Positions 33,123 to 41,556 are shown, counted from the first letter of the stretch. The stretch: 64,000 nt of DNA from SIG607 sp045605385 (GCA_045605385.1 JAZUPW010000007.1:15651-79650), one strand, 5' to 3'. Made by a program: numbers and translations. The notes: generated by a model from the sequence alone, not told the origin.

Positions 33123-33548
33123 ATGTATATAATGTCGGTGGATTTAGGCAAAGCACGTACAGGAATTGCGCTTAGTGATATTGGGGAAAGTTTTGCTTTT
33201 CCAAAGTGTGTTATAACTGAATATAATGAAGAAAAACTGTGTGAAAAAATAGTTAACAAAGCAAAAGAACTCAGCGCCGAACTTATTGTTGTAGGATTGC
33301 CTAAAAATATGGACGGTTCTCTTGGTTTTCGCGCTCAGGAATGCACCGCTATTGCTGAAAAATTAAAAGAATTAAGCGGCATAAGAATCGTTATGTGGGA
33401 TGAACGCTGTACCACGGTTTCGGCTCATACCGCACTTAATTACACAAATACAAGGGGCAAAAAGCGTAAAGAAACGGTAGATGCCGTTGCCGCCGTAATT
33501 ATTCTTGAAGATTATCTTAATTTCAGACGTTCACAGTCTTCCCTTTAA
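33123..33548 (+). CDS. ruvX: Holliday-junction resolvase-like nuclease RuvX (YqgF)
   Basis: A 141-residue RNase-H-fold protein. It shows the family motifs MSVDLGKARTGIA (with the first catalytic Asp), VGLPKNMDGSLGFRA, WDERCTTVSA and a C-terminal KETVDAVAAVIILEDYL with the last catalytic Asp. YqgF/RuvX proteins act in 16S rRNA 5'-end maturation and have been proposed to resolve Holliday junctions. The last 18 bases overlap, tail to tail, the end of the Y-family polymerase gene, so the two transcripts are antisense there. Confidence 0.92.
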   Translation: MYIMSVDLGKARTGIALSDIGESFAFPKCVITEYNEEKLCEKIVNKAKELSAELIVVGLPKNMDGSLGFRAQECTAIAEKLKELSGIRIVMWDERCTTVSAHTALNYTNTRGKKRKETVDAVAAVIILEDYLNFRRSQSSL

Positions 33549-34715
33549 AAGCAAACTTGCCCTTAAAACACTGTTTTTTCCGAAACGGCTGTTTATTTCA
33601 CTTAATTTTCGTTCTATTTTTTCTTCTCTTGCACAAAGACTGAAATTATCAAACATATCGGTTTGTATACCGTTAATATTTTTTGTAAGATTTATAGCAC
33701 GGATACCAATGCTTCGGCAGGTATCCGGCTTATTTTTTATATAAAGTTCCATACCTGTTTTGGCAAGAATTATTCCGCTGTCAGAAGGTGAAGTAAGGCC
33801 TATGCTGTATTCCCTTGTTTTTAAATCAGGAGTACGCACACTTATCTGCACACCTTTAGCATAAAGTCGGTGATGCCGCAGTTGTTCGGCTATGTCCTGA
33901 CTGTAACTTAACAGTGCTACCCATATTGCGTTGTCGTTGCAATAATCTTTAGGCGGCGTTTCGCTTTTGCCTATACTTTTTGGAGGCGGCGCTTTTTCTT
34001 CTGCAACAACCTCGCTGTTATCAAGCCCTAAAGCGTAATTATAAATGGTTTCACCGTTTTTGCCTAAAAAACCTTTTAATATTTCCCTGTTACAAAGAGC
34101 AATATCACCTATCTTAAAAATTCCCAATGAACGAAGTTTTTTGGAGGTACTGCCGCCTATAAAAAGTAAATCTTCAATTGGCAGATTCCACACCGTGTCT
34201 TTAAAGTTTTCTCTTGTTATACAACACAATGCATCGGGTTTTTTCATATCGCTTCCGAGTTTAGCAAAAATTTTGTTAAAACTTACTCCAACCGAAATGG
34301 TAAGTCCTAATTCTTCTTTAACCTCTTTTCTTATGCGTTCGCCTATTTCTTTGCCGCCTCCAAACAAAAATGTACTGCCTGTAACATCCAGCCAACATTC
34401 ATCTATTCCAAACGGTTCTATTTTATCGGTATATCTTTTATAAATGTTTTTTACCGCGTTGCTGTAATATTCATATTTATCGTACAAAGGCGGCAATATG
34501 CAAAGTTCAGGGCATTTTCGTTGCGCCTGCCATATAGGTTCGGCAGTTTTTACACCAAACTTTTTTGCAATTTCATTTTTTGCAAGAACAATACCGTGAC
34601 GGTCTTCTGCTCTGCCGCAAACGGCAACAGGCATATTGGTAAGTGTCTGGTTATATAAAAGACTTACCGAAGCAAAAAAATTATTAAGATCGCAATGAAG
34701 TATTACCCTGTCCAT
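33531..34715 (-). CDS. Y-family DNA polymerase (DinB/UmuC type)
   Basis: A 394-residue translesion polymerase. Catalytic carboxylates lie in HCDLNNFFASV and GIDECWLDVTG; the finger and thumb regions include ISVGVSFNKIFAKLGSDMKKPDA and helix-hairpin-helix IGGSTSKKLRSLGI. The C-terminus carries a sliding-clamp-binding motif, QTDMF. Its ATG follows AAGGAGAAA although it overlaps the upstream sigma-like gene by 32 bases. It is the last gene of a three-gene operon whose promoter contains an operator that matches the one of the facing XRE/ImmA operon, so it is probably induced on DNA damage or stress through that pair. Confidence 0.93.
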   Translation of the reverse strand: MDRVILHCDLNNFFASVSLLYNQTLTNMPVAVCGRAEDRHGIVLAKNEIAKKFGVKTAEPIWQAQRKCPELCILPPLYDKYEYYSNAVKNIYKRYTDKIEPFGIDECWLDVTGSTFLFGGGKEIGERIRKEVKEELGLTISVGVSFNKIFAKLGSDMKKPDALCCITRENFKDTVWNLPIEDLLFIGGSTSKKLRSLGIFKIGDIALCNREILKGFLGKNGETIYNYALGLDNSEVVAEEKAPPPKSIGKSETPPKDYCNDNAIWVALLSYSQDIAEQLRHHRLYAKGVQISVRTPDLKTREYSIGLTSPSDSGIILAKTGMELYIKNKPDTCRSIGIRAINLTKNINGIQTDMFDNFSLCAREEKIERKLSEINSRFGKNSVLRASLLLKGRL

Positions 34716-35046
34716 ATTTAATTTCTCCTTCTAAATTCAAATGTTCAAGCGCTTTTAAGTGTAATCTTTCTATCTGACGTTTACTGTAATTAAGTATTTC
34801 GGCTGTTTCTTCCAACGATTTACCGCATAAATATTTCTGCGCTAAAATTTCGGTTTCTGTTTCATTTTGCAAGTTATCAATACCATCTTCAATGGCATCT
34901 CTTACGCGAGTTGCTTTAAGTATTTCTTTTTCATAAAAACTTTTTCTGTCGGAATTAACAAGGCTTTGTTGTTTAAGCCGTTTAATTTTAGCCTGTTGAA
35001 GACGGTATCGGTTTAAATAATCTCTTTTTTCTTCAAGGCTCATCAT
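34684..35046 (-). CDS. Sigma-70 region-4-like helix-turn-helix protein
   Basis: A 120-residue basic protein beginning at one of two adjacent ATG codons (35046 or 35043), after GGAGTAGGAAG. The N-terminal half is a charged helix (SLEEKRDYLNRYRLQQAKIKRLKQQ, given in part), the C-terminal half a helix-turn-helix close to sigma region 4: LCGKSLEETAEILNYSKRQ then IERLHLKALEHL. Such small sigma-like proteins are common in phages and integrative elements, where they act as late or control factors. It is translated two bases after the zinc-ribbon gene and overlaps the polymerase gene. Confidence 0.72.
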   Translation of the reverse strand: MMSLEEKRDYLNRYRLQQAKIKRLKQQSLVNSDRKSFYEKEILKATRVRDAIEDGIDNLQNETETEILAQKYLCGKSLEETAEILNYSKRQIERLHLKALEHLNLEGEIKYGQGNTSLRS

Positions 35047-35048
35047 AT

Positions 35049-35423
35049 TTATATTCTTCCTACTCCCTTCAAGGCAAAATACTGTCCGTAACTTAAAGTA
35101 CAATTAGTTCTTTTGTTGTAATCATCTACCTCTTTTATAGCCTTCATTAAGGCATTTGTTTTGTTGTTTTCATTTTGCTTAATTTGCTTTTCAAATAAGC
35201 GCTCACCCTGTTTTCTGCAACTGTGCGAACAGTAATCGCTTCCTTTTACCCTTAAACGGGTTCCGCAATAACGGCAATAGCAACCCTTTTCTTCAAAAAA
35301 GTCGGTGCTTTCACAAAATGGGCAAAGTAAAAACTTTTCAAATGCGTTTTCCTTTTCACCCTGTTTTTCAAAATAAATTTTAGCAAACTCAAATTCTTTG
35401 CGGCAAGTTCTGCAATAGTACAT
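35049..35423 (-). CDS. Small multi-zinc-ribbon protein
   Basis: A 124-residue protein starting at ATG 35423 after GGAGG. It contains a row of cysteine pairs: CRTC, CPFC, C-x-CRYC and a final C-x4-C with a histidine (YCSHSCRKQG). These suggest two to three zinc ribbons. The C-terminal third is helical and ends YGQYFALKGVGRI. I do not know a defined family. It is first in the operon with the sigma-like protein and the Y-family polymerase and may bind nucleic acid or the polymerase. Confidence 0.62.
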   Translation of the reverse strand: MYYCRTCRKEFEFAKIYFEKQGEKENAFEKFLLCPFCESTDFFEEKGCYCRYCGTRLRVKGSDYCSHSCRKQGERLFEKQIKQNENNKTNALMKAIKEVDDYNKRTNCTLSYGQYFALKGVGRI

Positions 35424-35452
35424 ATTTTTCCTCCGTTGTTTTAAATTTCTTC

Positions 35453-35580
35453 TTGACAATTACGGAATTATGTAATAAAATGCAATCATAGGGGCGGATG
35501 ATTACGACTTTCCGTAACACTTCTATATTATATTACGGTTTTTCGTAATTGTCAATACTTTCGATACGAAATTACGTAAT
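35453..35580. promoter_or_regulatory. Facing promoters with matched operators
   Basis: Plus-strand promoter: TTGACA (35453-35458), 17 bases, TAAAAT (35476-35481). Minus-strand promoter: TTGACA (35555-35550), 17 bases, TATAAT (35532-35527). The spacer of each holds ATTAC-N8-GTAAT (35459-35476 and 35532-35549). A third, compact site ATTACGTAAT lies at 35571-35580. The promoters point toward one another, so the first parts of their transcripts overlap. The XRE protein encoded at 35608 is the probable binder and would repress both. Confidence 0.75.
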
Positions 35581-35607
35581 TCGACAAAATTTAAGGCGGG
35601 GTGTACC

Positions 35608-35946
35608 ATGAAAGGGACTTATGAGCGTATAGAAACACTATGTAAAAACGGCGGTATAACTGTAACCGAACTTTGCAGAGAATGTAAAATTCCGCGCGCA
35701 ACGTTATCTGATTTTAAAACGGGCAGAGTAAAAACACTTTCGGCAGCGGTGCTTTCCAAAATAGCAAATTATTTTTCCGTAAGTGTAGATTTTTTGTTAG
35801 GTGGCGAAAGCAAACCTATTGAAGATGAGTTAAAGGTTGCGCTTTTCGGCGGAGAAGGCGAAGTTACCGACGCTATGTGGGACGAAGTAAAACGGTATGC
35901 TATGTACATTAAGGAACGAGAAAATGCAGACAAAAAAACTTTATGA
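35608..35946 (+). CDS. XRE-family transcriptional repressor
   Basis: A 112-residue protein with an N-terminal helix-turn-helix (about residues 6-65: GITVTELCRECKIPRATLSDFKTGRVKTL, given by parts, then LSKIANYFSVSVDFLLGG). A short C-terminal tail may form the contact with ImmA. The ATG follows AAGGCGGGGTG. Its gene overlaps the ImmA-type gene by 23 bases. In phage-like elements such ImmR-type repressors are removed by the paired metallopeptidase, which releases their targets. Here the likely targets are its own promoter and the facing polymerase operon. Confidence 0.87.
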   Translation: MKGTYERIETLCKNGGITVTELCRECKIPRATLSDFKTGRVKTLSAAVLSKIANYFSVSVDFLLGGESKPIEDELKVALFGGEGEVTDAMWDEVKRYAMYIKERENADKKTL

Positions 35947-36340
35947 ATTAGCCGAAGAAAATAATATAAAAGTAGAAGGTTTTCCGCTTAATGAAACACG
36001 GGCTGTAACAATTCAGTTGGGCGATAAATGTTTTGTAGCCATTGATACGTCGGTACTGTGTTCGCCAAGCGAAGAAAAGGTGTGTCTTGCGCACGAATTA
36101 GGGCATTGTCAAACAGGTTCGTTTTATAACGAATATTCTGCTCTTGACGAAAGAAGCCGCCACGAAAAACGCGCCGAGCGTTGGGCTATTGAGCGCCTTA
36201 TACCAAAAGATGAACTGAAAAAGGCAATAAAAAACGGCTGTAACGATTTACAGTTGTTGTGTGACCACTTCGGTGTTCCGCCCGAATTTATGTATAAAGC
36301 CTTACTACATTACCAAAAGCAAAGACCTTACGGGTTTTAA
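35924..36340 (+). CDS. ImmA/IrrE-family metallopeptidase
   Basis: A 138-residue zinc peptidase of the ImmA/IrrE family, with H57-E58-x-x-H61 in CLAHELGHCQTG and a later E in RAERWAIERLIP. I place the start at ATG 35924, after AAGGAACGAG; a longer frame from 35897 is inside the XRE gene. Members cut XRE-type repressors after a DNA-damage or other signal. The overlap with the repressor gene supports a functional pair. The last five codons are part of the terminator stem. Confidence 0.9.
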   Translation: MQTKKLYELAEENNIKVEGFPLNETRAVTIQLGDKCFVAIDTSVLCSPSEEKVCLAHELGHCQTGSFYNEYSALDERSRHEKRAERWAIERLIPKDELKKAIKNGCNDLQLLCDHFGVPPEFMYKALLHYQKQRPYGF

Positions 36341-36356
36341 CCGTAAGGTCTTTTTA
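36322..36356 (+). terminator. Terminator overlapping the end of the ImmA-type gene
   Basis: A 13-base stem AAAGACCTTACGG (36322-36334) / CCGTAAGGTCTTT (36342-36354), with TTTTT continuing to 36356. The left arm is coding sequence for the C-terminus. It may also stop the - strand gene that ends at 36354. Confidence 0.85.
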
Positions 36357-36869
36357 TATTAAAGGTTTTTCTTTTAATGCTTTTCTTAAAGTTTTATAAT
36401 TTGGCAGAACTGCACCCACCTCTGCCCAAAACAGCGCTGAATGGTTCATTTGTTTTAAATGCGCAAGTTCGTGCACTACAACGTAATTAATAACTTCGTC
36501 GCTAAACTGCATAAGCATACAGTTAAAACTAAGGTTACCTTTGCTGCTGCAACTTCCCCACCGTGTTTTTTGTTTTCTTATTGTAATTTTGTTAAACTTT
36601 ACACCCATAACAGCGGCATAGTAGTCAGCCTTTTTAGTTAACACGTATTTGGCTTTTTCTTTAAGTTCTTTAATTTGTGCCTGTGTAAGTTCTTTTACAC
36701 TTGTTTCTTTTTGCCTTTTTACGGCGTTATTTATCCAATTTTGTTTAAGCGCTATAAACTTTTCTATTTTCCGCTTACCTAAAAGCATAGGCGCTCTGAC
36801 AATTACCTCGCCGTTTTTAACTTCTATACCCAAAGTTTTTCGGTCAGACCGTATAATTCTATATTCCAT
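36354..36869 (-). CDS. YgjP-type metallopeptidase (SprT/DUF45-like)
   Basis: A 171-residue protein of the YgjP/UTP pyrophosphatase-associated family. Zinc motif H133-E134-x-x-H137 is in VVHELAHLKQ, preceded by the family word KTRWGSCSSKGNLSFN and followed by NHSALFW. ATG 36869 has no clear ribosome site and lies three bases from the stop of the alcohol dehydrogenase gene, so translation is probably coupled. The physiological substrate of the family is not known. Confidence 0.87.
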   Translation of the reverse strand: MEYRIIRSDRKTLGIEVKNGEVIVRAPMLLGKRKIEKFIALKQNWINNAVKRQKETSVKELTQAQIKELKEKAKYVLTKKADYYAAVMGVKFNKITIRKQKTRWGSCSSKGNLSFNCMLMQFSDEVINYVVVHELAHLKQMNHSALFWAEVGAVLPNYKTLRKALKEKPLI

Positions 36870-36871
36870 AA

Positions 36872-38041
36872 TTAATAGCAAAGTTTAAAAATTTCTTTTA
36901 CTGCGGCTGTATCTAACTCTGTATAGGAACTAATTGTTCTTTCGCCCGAAAAGGTAGTAAGTTGCGCCAAGCGGTCTATAGCAGATTCATTTATACCTAA
37001 TTCTCTTAAAGTAAGCGGCATAGAAAGTTCACTGAAAAATTCTTTCATAGCCTTTATACCAAAAACTGCCGCCTTGTTATCATCTGTTTCGTTAATTTGC
37101 CACACATTACGCGCAAAACGGGCAAAACGGCTTATATTATATTTATAAATATACTCTGCCCACGCGCCGAATAACACGGCAAGACCTGCGCCGTGGGCAA
37201 TTTCGGTATATTCTCCGCTTAAAGCGTGTTCAAGTTGATGCACGGCAAGATAATGTTTTCTTCCGCAGCCTGTTAGGTTATTATGCGAAAGACTTGAAGC
37301 CCACATTACGTTTGCACGGGCATTATAATCGGTTGGGTTATTCATTAACACTCTGCCCGATTCTATAACGGTTCTTAAAAGGCCTTCGGCAACAGAATCG
37401 GTAATGGCGGTGTCTTGGCAGTTTGTAAAATAACGCTCCATAGTATGCGCCATAATGTCTACAATTCCGCACGCGGTTTGATATTTGCTTACGGAAAATG
37501 TAAGTTCAGGGTTCATAATACTGAAAAGCGGACGGTTAAGTTCACAAGAAAAGCCGCGTTTCATATTTATTTCTTCATTTGAAATAACAGCCGAAGCGCT
37601 CATTTCACTTCCTGCGGCGGCAATGGTTAAAATGCAGCCAACAGGTAAAGTTTTTTCAGGCGTTGCCTTTGCGGTGTGGAAATCCCACACGTCGCCGTTA
37701 TAAAAGTATCCCGCCGCAGTGCTTTTAGAAGAATCTATTACACTTCCGCCGCCTACTGCCAATATCATTTCAACCTTTTCTTCTCTTGCCTTTTCTATCG
37801 CTTTGTGCACAAAATCAAGGTCGGGATTTGGCTGTACTCCGCCAAACTCAACCACCTCAATACCGTTTTCAGTTAACGATAACATAACTTCATCAAAAAG
37901 TCCGCTTTTCTTAATACTGGATTTACCGTACTGAAGCATAATTTTAGAAAATCCGTAACTTTTAACTATTTCGCCTATATTCTTATGTGTATTTCTTCCG
38001 AAAAACACCTTTGTGGGTGCGTAATATGTAAAATCAAGCAT
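36872..38041 (-). CDS. Iron-containing alcohol dehydrogenase
   Basis: A 389-residue group III dehydrogenase, similar in pattern to butanol dehydrogenases: start FTYYAPTKVFFGRN, nucleotide loop GGGSVIDSSK, and metal ligands in the segments GIVDIMAHTME, HQLEHALSG and IAHGAGLAVLF. It interconverts aldehydes or ketones and alcohols with NAD(P)H, useful for redox balance in fermentation. It has its own near-consensus promoter and is followed directly by the YgjP-type gene. Confidence 0.93.
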   Translation of the reverse strand: MLDFTYYAPTKVFFGRNTHKNIGEIVKSYGFSKIMLQYGKSSIKKSGLFDEVMLSLTENGIEVVEFGGVQPNPDLDFVHKAIEKAREEKVEMILAVGGGSVIDSSKSTAAGYFYNGDVWDFHTAKATPEKTLPVGCILTIAAAGSEMSASAVISNEEINMKRGFSCELNRPLFSIMNPELTFSVSKYQTACGIVDIMAHTMERYFTNCQDTAITDSVAEGLLRTVIESGRVLMNNPTDYNARANVMWASSLSHNNLTGCGRKHYLAVHQLEHALSGEYTEIAHGAGLAVLFGAWAEYIYKYNISRFARFARNVWQINETDDNKAAVFGIKAMKEFFSELSMPLTLRELGINESAIDRLAQLTTFSGERTISSYTELDTAAVKEIFKLCY

Positions 38042-38083
38042 TGTTTCATTTCCTTTAACTTTAAATTGTTATTCTGAATTAAT

Positions 38084-38112
38084 ATTATATTATAATATTA
38101 AAACTTTGTCAA
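38084..38112 (-). promoter_or_regulatory. Promoter of the alcohol dehydrogenase gene
   Basis: On the - strand TTGACA (38112-38107), 17 bases, TATAAT (38089-38084): a full consensus promoter, 43 bases from the ATG. Confidence 0.75.
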
Positions 38113-38127
38113 TTAAGCCAATTTGTA

Positions 38128-38156
38128 TTGAAAACCCTTACATTCTTTGCTATAAT
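38128..38156 (+). promoter_or_regulatory. Promoter of the transporter-GH20 operon
   Basis: TTGAAA (38128-38133), 17 bases, TATAAT (38151-38156). It lies back to back with the dehydrogenase promoter. Confidence 0.7.
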
Positions 38157-38195
38157 AATTTTAAATAAAAAACGAATTACAAAATAGGATAAAAT

Positions 38196-39056
38196 ATGAA
38201 AAAAGCTTATTTTTTTGCAGGGGTTTCAATACTTTTCTGGTCAACCCTTGCCACCGTTTCAAAACTGCTTTTGCACTCGTTTGACAGCATTCAGGTACTT
38301 ATGTGCAGTTGCTTTTTTGCCTTTGCTTCTTTACTTATTGTAAATATTATTAAAGGCAATTTAAAAGCCTTAAAAAACTACAAACCGAAAGATTACCTAA
38401 TTACAACCCTTATTTGTCTTCCCGGTACTTTTTTATATTATGTTTTTCTTTATTTGGGCACAGCAAGAATGTCGGCTTCACAAGCCTTTATAATAAACTA
38501 TTTATGGCCTATAATGAGCGTGATTTTCGCTTGTATTATACTAAAAGAAAAACTTAATTTCAGAAAATGCATAGCCATTGCGTTTTCGTTTTTAGGTGTA
38601 ATTACCGTTGCAGGCGAAGAACTTACCAACTTTAATTCAAATACTTTTACGGGTGTAATTCTTTGTATACTTGCCGCAGTTTGCTATGGCTTATTTACTG
38701 CCCTTAACAGTAAATATAATTATGATTATATGCTGTCTATGATGATTGCATTTTTAATTGCCTTTGTTCTTTCGCTTATTTTAAACCTTTTTACGGCGAA
38801 ACCATTTTCAGCAAACTTTTTGCAAACCTTAGGCTTTGCCTACAACGGCATTTTTATTATGGCAATAGCCACAGTTACCTGGGCACTGGCATTAAAGCAA
38901 GGCAGTACTGCAAAAATATCTAACCTTGCTTACGTAACCCCGTTTTTATCGCTTTTATGGACTTTTTTAATACTTAATGAACCAATTAAACCGCTATCGG
39001 TATTAGGTCTGGTTATTATTATAATCGGAATTTTTATACAGCTAAAAAAGGAGTAA
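38196..39056 (+). CDS. DMT-superfamily (EamA-like) membrane transporter
   Basis: A 286-residue membrane protein with about ten hydrophobic segments in two repeated halves, as in EamA carriers. The second half begins near residue 150 (FTGVILCILAAVCYGLFTAL). It ends with a lysine-rich tail after the last helix. Its stop is five bases before the GH20 start and the ribosome site AAGGAG of that gene is within its last codons. The common operon suggests that it transports an amino-sugar or related metabolite, but EamA substrates are very varied. Confidence 0.82.
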   Translation: MKKAYFFAGVSILFWSTLATVSKLLLHSFDSIQVLMCSCFFAFASLLIVNIIKGNLKALKNYKPKDYLITTLICLPGTFLYYVFLYLGTARMSASQAFIINYLWPIMSVIFACIILKEKLNFRKCIAIAFSFLGVITVAGEELTNFNSNTFTGVILCILAAVCYGLFTALNSKYNYDYMLSMMIAFLIAFVLSLILNLFTAKPFSANFLQTLGFAYNGIFIMAIATVTWALALKQGSTAKISNLAYVTPFLSLLWTFLILNEPIKPLSVLGLVIIIIGIFIQLKKE

Positions 39057-39061
39057 TAATT

Positions 39062-40672
39062 ATGAACACAAAAACAATAATTCCGGCAGTTAAAAACTGT
39101 AACTTTAATAACGGCAAATTAGTATTTAAAAATATTGTTTTAAAGGGTGAAAACACAGAATTTGCACAGCGCTATTTAAACTTTTTCTTAAACGGTGCAG
39201 TATCTGCCGAAAACGAAAACGCAAATATGCTTCTTACTTTGAACAGCGAATTAAAAAAAGGCGCTTATAATTTAACTGTAAATGAAAAAATCAATGTTGA
39301 ATACTCCTGCACCCAAGGTCTTAGAAACGCTTTGGCAACATTTTTCCAGTTAATTGAAGTATCAAACGGCAGTTTCTGTGTAGATACCTGCGAAATAAAC
39401 GACTACCCCGACTGTGATTTGCGCAGTGTTTTAATTGATTTAGCAAGAGGTCTGCCCGATTTCAGTCGTCTAAAAGAAGATATACTACGTTTGTCATTAG
39501 CAAAATGCACACACGTTCATTTGCACTTAATGGATGAAAAAGGTCTTTGCTATGAATCGGACGTATTTAAGATGGATGACGACATACGCGGGACAAAACT
39601 TTACACAAAAGAAATGCTTAAAGAACTGGTTGTTTACTGTAAACAGTTAGGCATTGAAATTATCCCTGAATTTGAAATACCTGCACATTCGCATTATCTT
39701 ACAAGACATATAAAACAGGTTGCTTGTAAAACTAATTTGCAGTCGCCAAGCCCTGCTGTTGTATGCGCAGGAAACGAAGAAACTTATGCTTTTTACACAC
39801 GTCTTATAAAAGAACTTTGCGAAATATTCCCCTGTGAATATTTACATATGGGCGGTGACGAACTTTATTTTGGCGATTTCCCGAGTTGGAACTGGAAACC
39901 TGTTTGGGAACACTGTGAAGTTTGCAAAGAGGTAATGGCAAAAAACAATATAAACAGCATACAGGAAATGTATTATTACGTAGTACGCCGAATTTACGAT
40001 ATTGTAAAAGCACAGGGAAAAACGTTAGTAATATTCAACGACCAATTAGATGTATCAAAACCCTTAGACCTGCCAAAAGATATTGTTATACAGTTCTGGC
40101 GAATTGCGGCTAATAAAAACCGCGGTCCCGTTGAGGGTTGCTCCTATAATAAGTTTTTAGAACAAGGCTTTAAAGTAATTGCTTCGCCGTTTGAATACAC
40201 CTATATAGATGCTATAGATTTTGTGTCCCCTGAGAGATGCTCTACCTTTGATTTCACCGATTATAACGACAGTGCCGAATATAACAATAATTTGGTAGGC
40301 GGAGAAGTTTGTGCCTGGGAATACGGTAACCCCGCATTTACACATTATAAATTCTCGTTTACAAGCGGAACCGTATTGTTATTAGCAAAAATGTGGAACA
40401 AACAAAACGTTGTTTACGATAAAGCCTACAGAAGAATGCTTTCTAAAATAATTTTAGGCGTTAATACCCCTAAGGATTACGATATTTTTGAACTTTTTGC
40501 CAGCATTATGCCGCCAAAAGTAAATGACGTGATATCTTATGCCAACAAGCAAAACGAACTAATTACCGATGAAATTTTAGAAAAGCATACCGCTGTTTTA
40601 AAATCTTTAAGCAATACGTACAGCAAAATATACTTACAAAACCTACTTGAACTAATTGAAAAGATTTCTTGA
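39062..40672 (+). CDS. Glycoside hydrolase family 20 (beta-N-acetylhexosaminidase)
   Basis: A 536-residue enzyme. The N-terminal part (about 1-115) is the small alpha/beta domain usual before GH20 barrels (GLRNALATFFQLIE). The barrel begins near CDLRSVLIDLARGLPD. The catalytic pair is D266-E267 in HMGGDELYF, where Asp supports the substrate N-acetyl group and Glu is the acid. EIIPEFEIPAHSHY is a further barrel motif. No signal peptide is visible, so it would act on imported chitobiose-like or glycan fragments. It shares an operon with a transporter and an ABC-like ATPase. Confidence 0.88.
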   Translation: MNTKTIIPAVKNCNFNNGKLVFKNIVLKGENTEFAQRYLNFFLNGAVSAENENANMLLTLNSELKKGAYNLTVNEKINVEYSCTQGLRNALATFFQLIEVSNGSFCVDTCEINDYPDCDLRSVLIDLARGLPDFSRLKEDILRLSLAKCTHVHLHLMDEKGLCYESDVFKMDDDIRGTKLYTKEMLKELVVYCKQLGIEIIPEFEIPAHSHYLTRHIKQVACKTNLQSPSPAVVCAGNEETYAFYTRLIKELCEIFPCEYLHMGGDELYFGDFPSWNWKPVWEHCEVCKEVMAKNNINSIQEMYYYVVRRIYDIVKAQGKTLVIFNDQLDVSKPLDLPKDIVIQFWRIAANKNRGPVEGCSYNKFLEQGFKVIASPFEYTYIDAIDFVSPERCSTFDFTDYNDSAEYNNNLVGGEVCAWEYGNPAFTHYKFSFTSGTVLLLAKMWNKQNVVYDKAYRRMLSKIILGVNTPKDYDIFELFASIMPPKVNDVISYANKQNELITDEILEKHTAVLKSLSNTYSKIYLQNLLELIEKIS

Positions 40673-40694
40673 ATTTAAAGGAGAAAAAAATTTA

Positions 40695-41441
40695 ATGCCC
40701 GCAAAGTATATTTCGGAAATTTCTTTTGATAATAAACTTAATAAAACTTCTTATCTTAATTCTTTGCCTGTAATTAAATATTTATCAAAAGTAAATACTA
40801 TGCCGTTTTCTTCTGACGTCACCTTCTTTGTGGGCGAAAACGGAACAGGGAAATCCACGCTGCTTGAAGCAATTGCTGTAGCTTATGGTTTTAATGCCGA
40901 AGGCGGTTCTAAAAACTTTACTTTTTCCACAAACGCAACTCATTCAGAACTTTATAAACACATTGAAATTGCAAACCGCGCTTATGCCCGCGACGGCTTT
41001 TTCCTAAGAGCAGAAAGCCTTTATAACGTTGCTACCAATATTGACGATATGGACAAAGAGGCATCGTTTGACCCGCTTGTAATTGAAAGTTACGGCGGTG
41101 TTTCGCTTCACAACCAATCACACGGCGAAAGTTTTTTATCTATTGTTCAAAACCGTTTTTTCGGCAACGGAATTTATTTGTTAGACGAACCCGAAGCGGC
41201 ATTATCGCCAATGCGGCTTCTTACTCTTTTAGCCGAAATAAGCGAACTTGTAAAAAAGAATTCACAGTTCATAATTGCAACCCATTCGCCTATACTTATG
41301 GCTTTTCCGAATGCTGAAATTCTTGAATTTTCACAAAACGGAATAAACAAAGTTGATTACAAAAATACCGAACATTATAAAATCACAAAACAGTTTTTAG
41401 ACGCGCCTGAAAGAATGTTACATTATTTACTTAATAATTAG
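40695..41441 (+). CDS. ABC-like AAA ATPase (soluble)
   Basis: A 248-residue soluble ATPase. Starting at ATG 40695 after AAGGAG, it has Walker A GENGTGKST (about residue 49), a short signature SHGES, Walker B IYLLDEPEAALSP and the H-loop ATHSP. It lacks membrane segments and a coiled coil, so it belongs to the group of small stand-alone RecF/ABC-type ATPases often annotated as AAA family. Its role is unknown. Position after a GH20 gene, with 22 bases between, appears to be operon-sharing and not a sign of sugar transport. Confidence 0.85.
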   Translation: MPAKYISEISFDNKLNKTSYLNSLPVIKYLSKVNTMPFSSDVTFFVGENGTGKSTLLEAIAVAYGFNAEGGSKNFTFSTNATHSELYKHIEIANRAYARDGFFLRAESLYNVATNIDDMDKEASFDPLVIESYGGVSLHNQSHGESFLSIVQNRFFGNGIYLLDEPEAALSPMRLLTLLAEISELVKKNSQFIIATHSPILMAFPNAEILEFSQNGINKVDYKNTEHYKITKQFLDAPERMLHYLLNN

Positions 41442-41449
41442 ATAATATG

Positions 41450-41478
41450 TTGACAAAATTGTAATTTTTTGGTAAATT
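41450..41478 (+). promoter_or_regulatory. Promoter of the TagA/WecG gene
   Basis: TTGACA (41450-41455), 17 bases, TAAATT (41473-41478), 78 bases before ATG 41557. Confidence 0.6.
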
Positions 41479-41556
41479 TATTATGTATATAAAAACACAA
41501 AATACAGCAGACACTACTAAAAAAAAGACTTAAAAATACTTTTATCGGAGCTTAAA

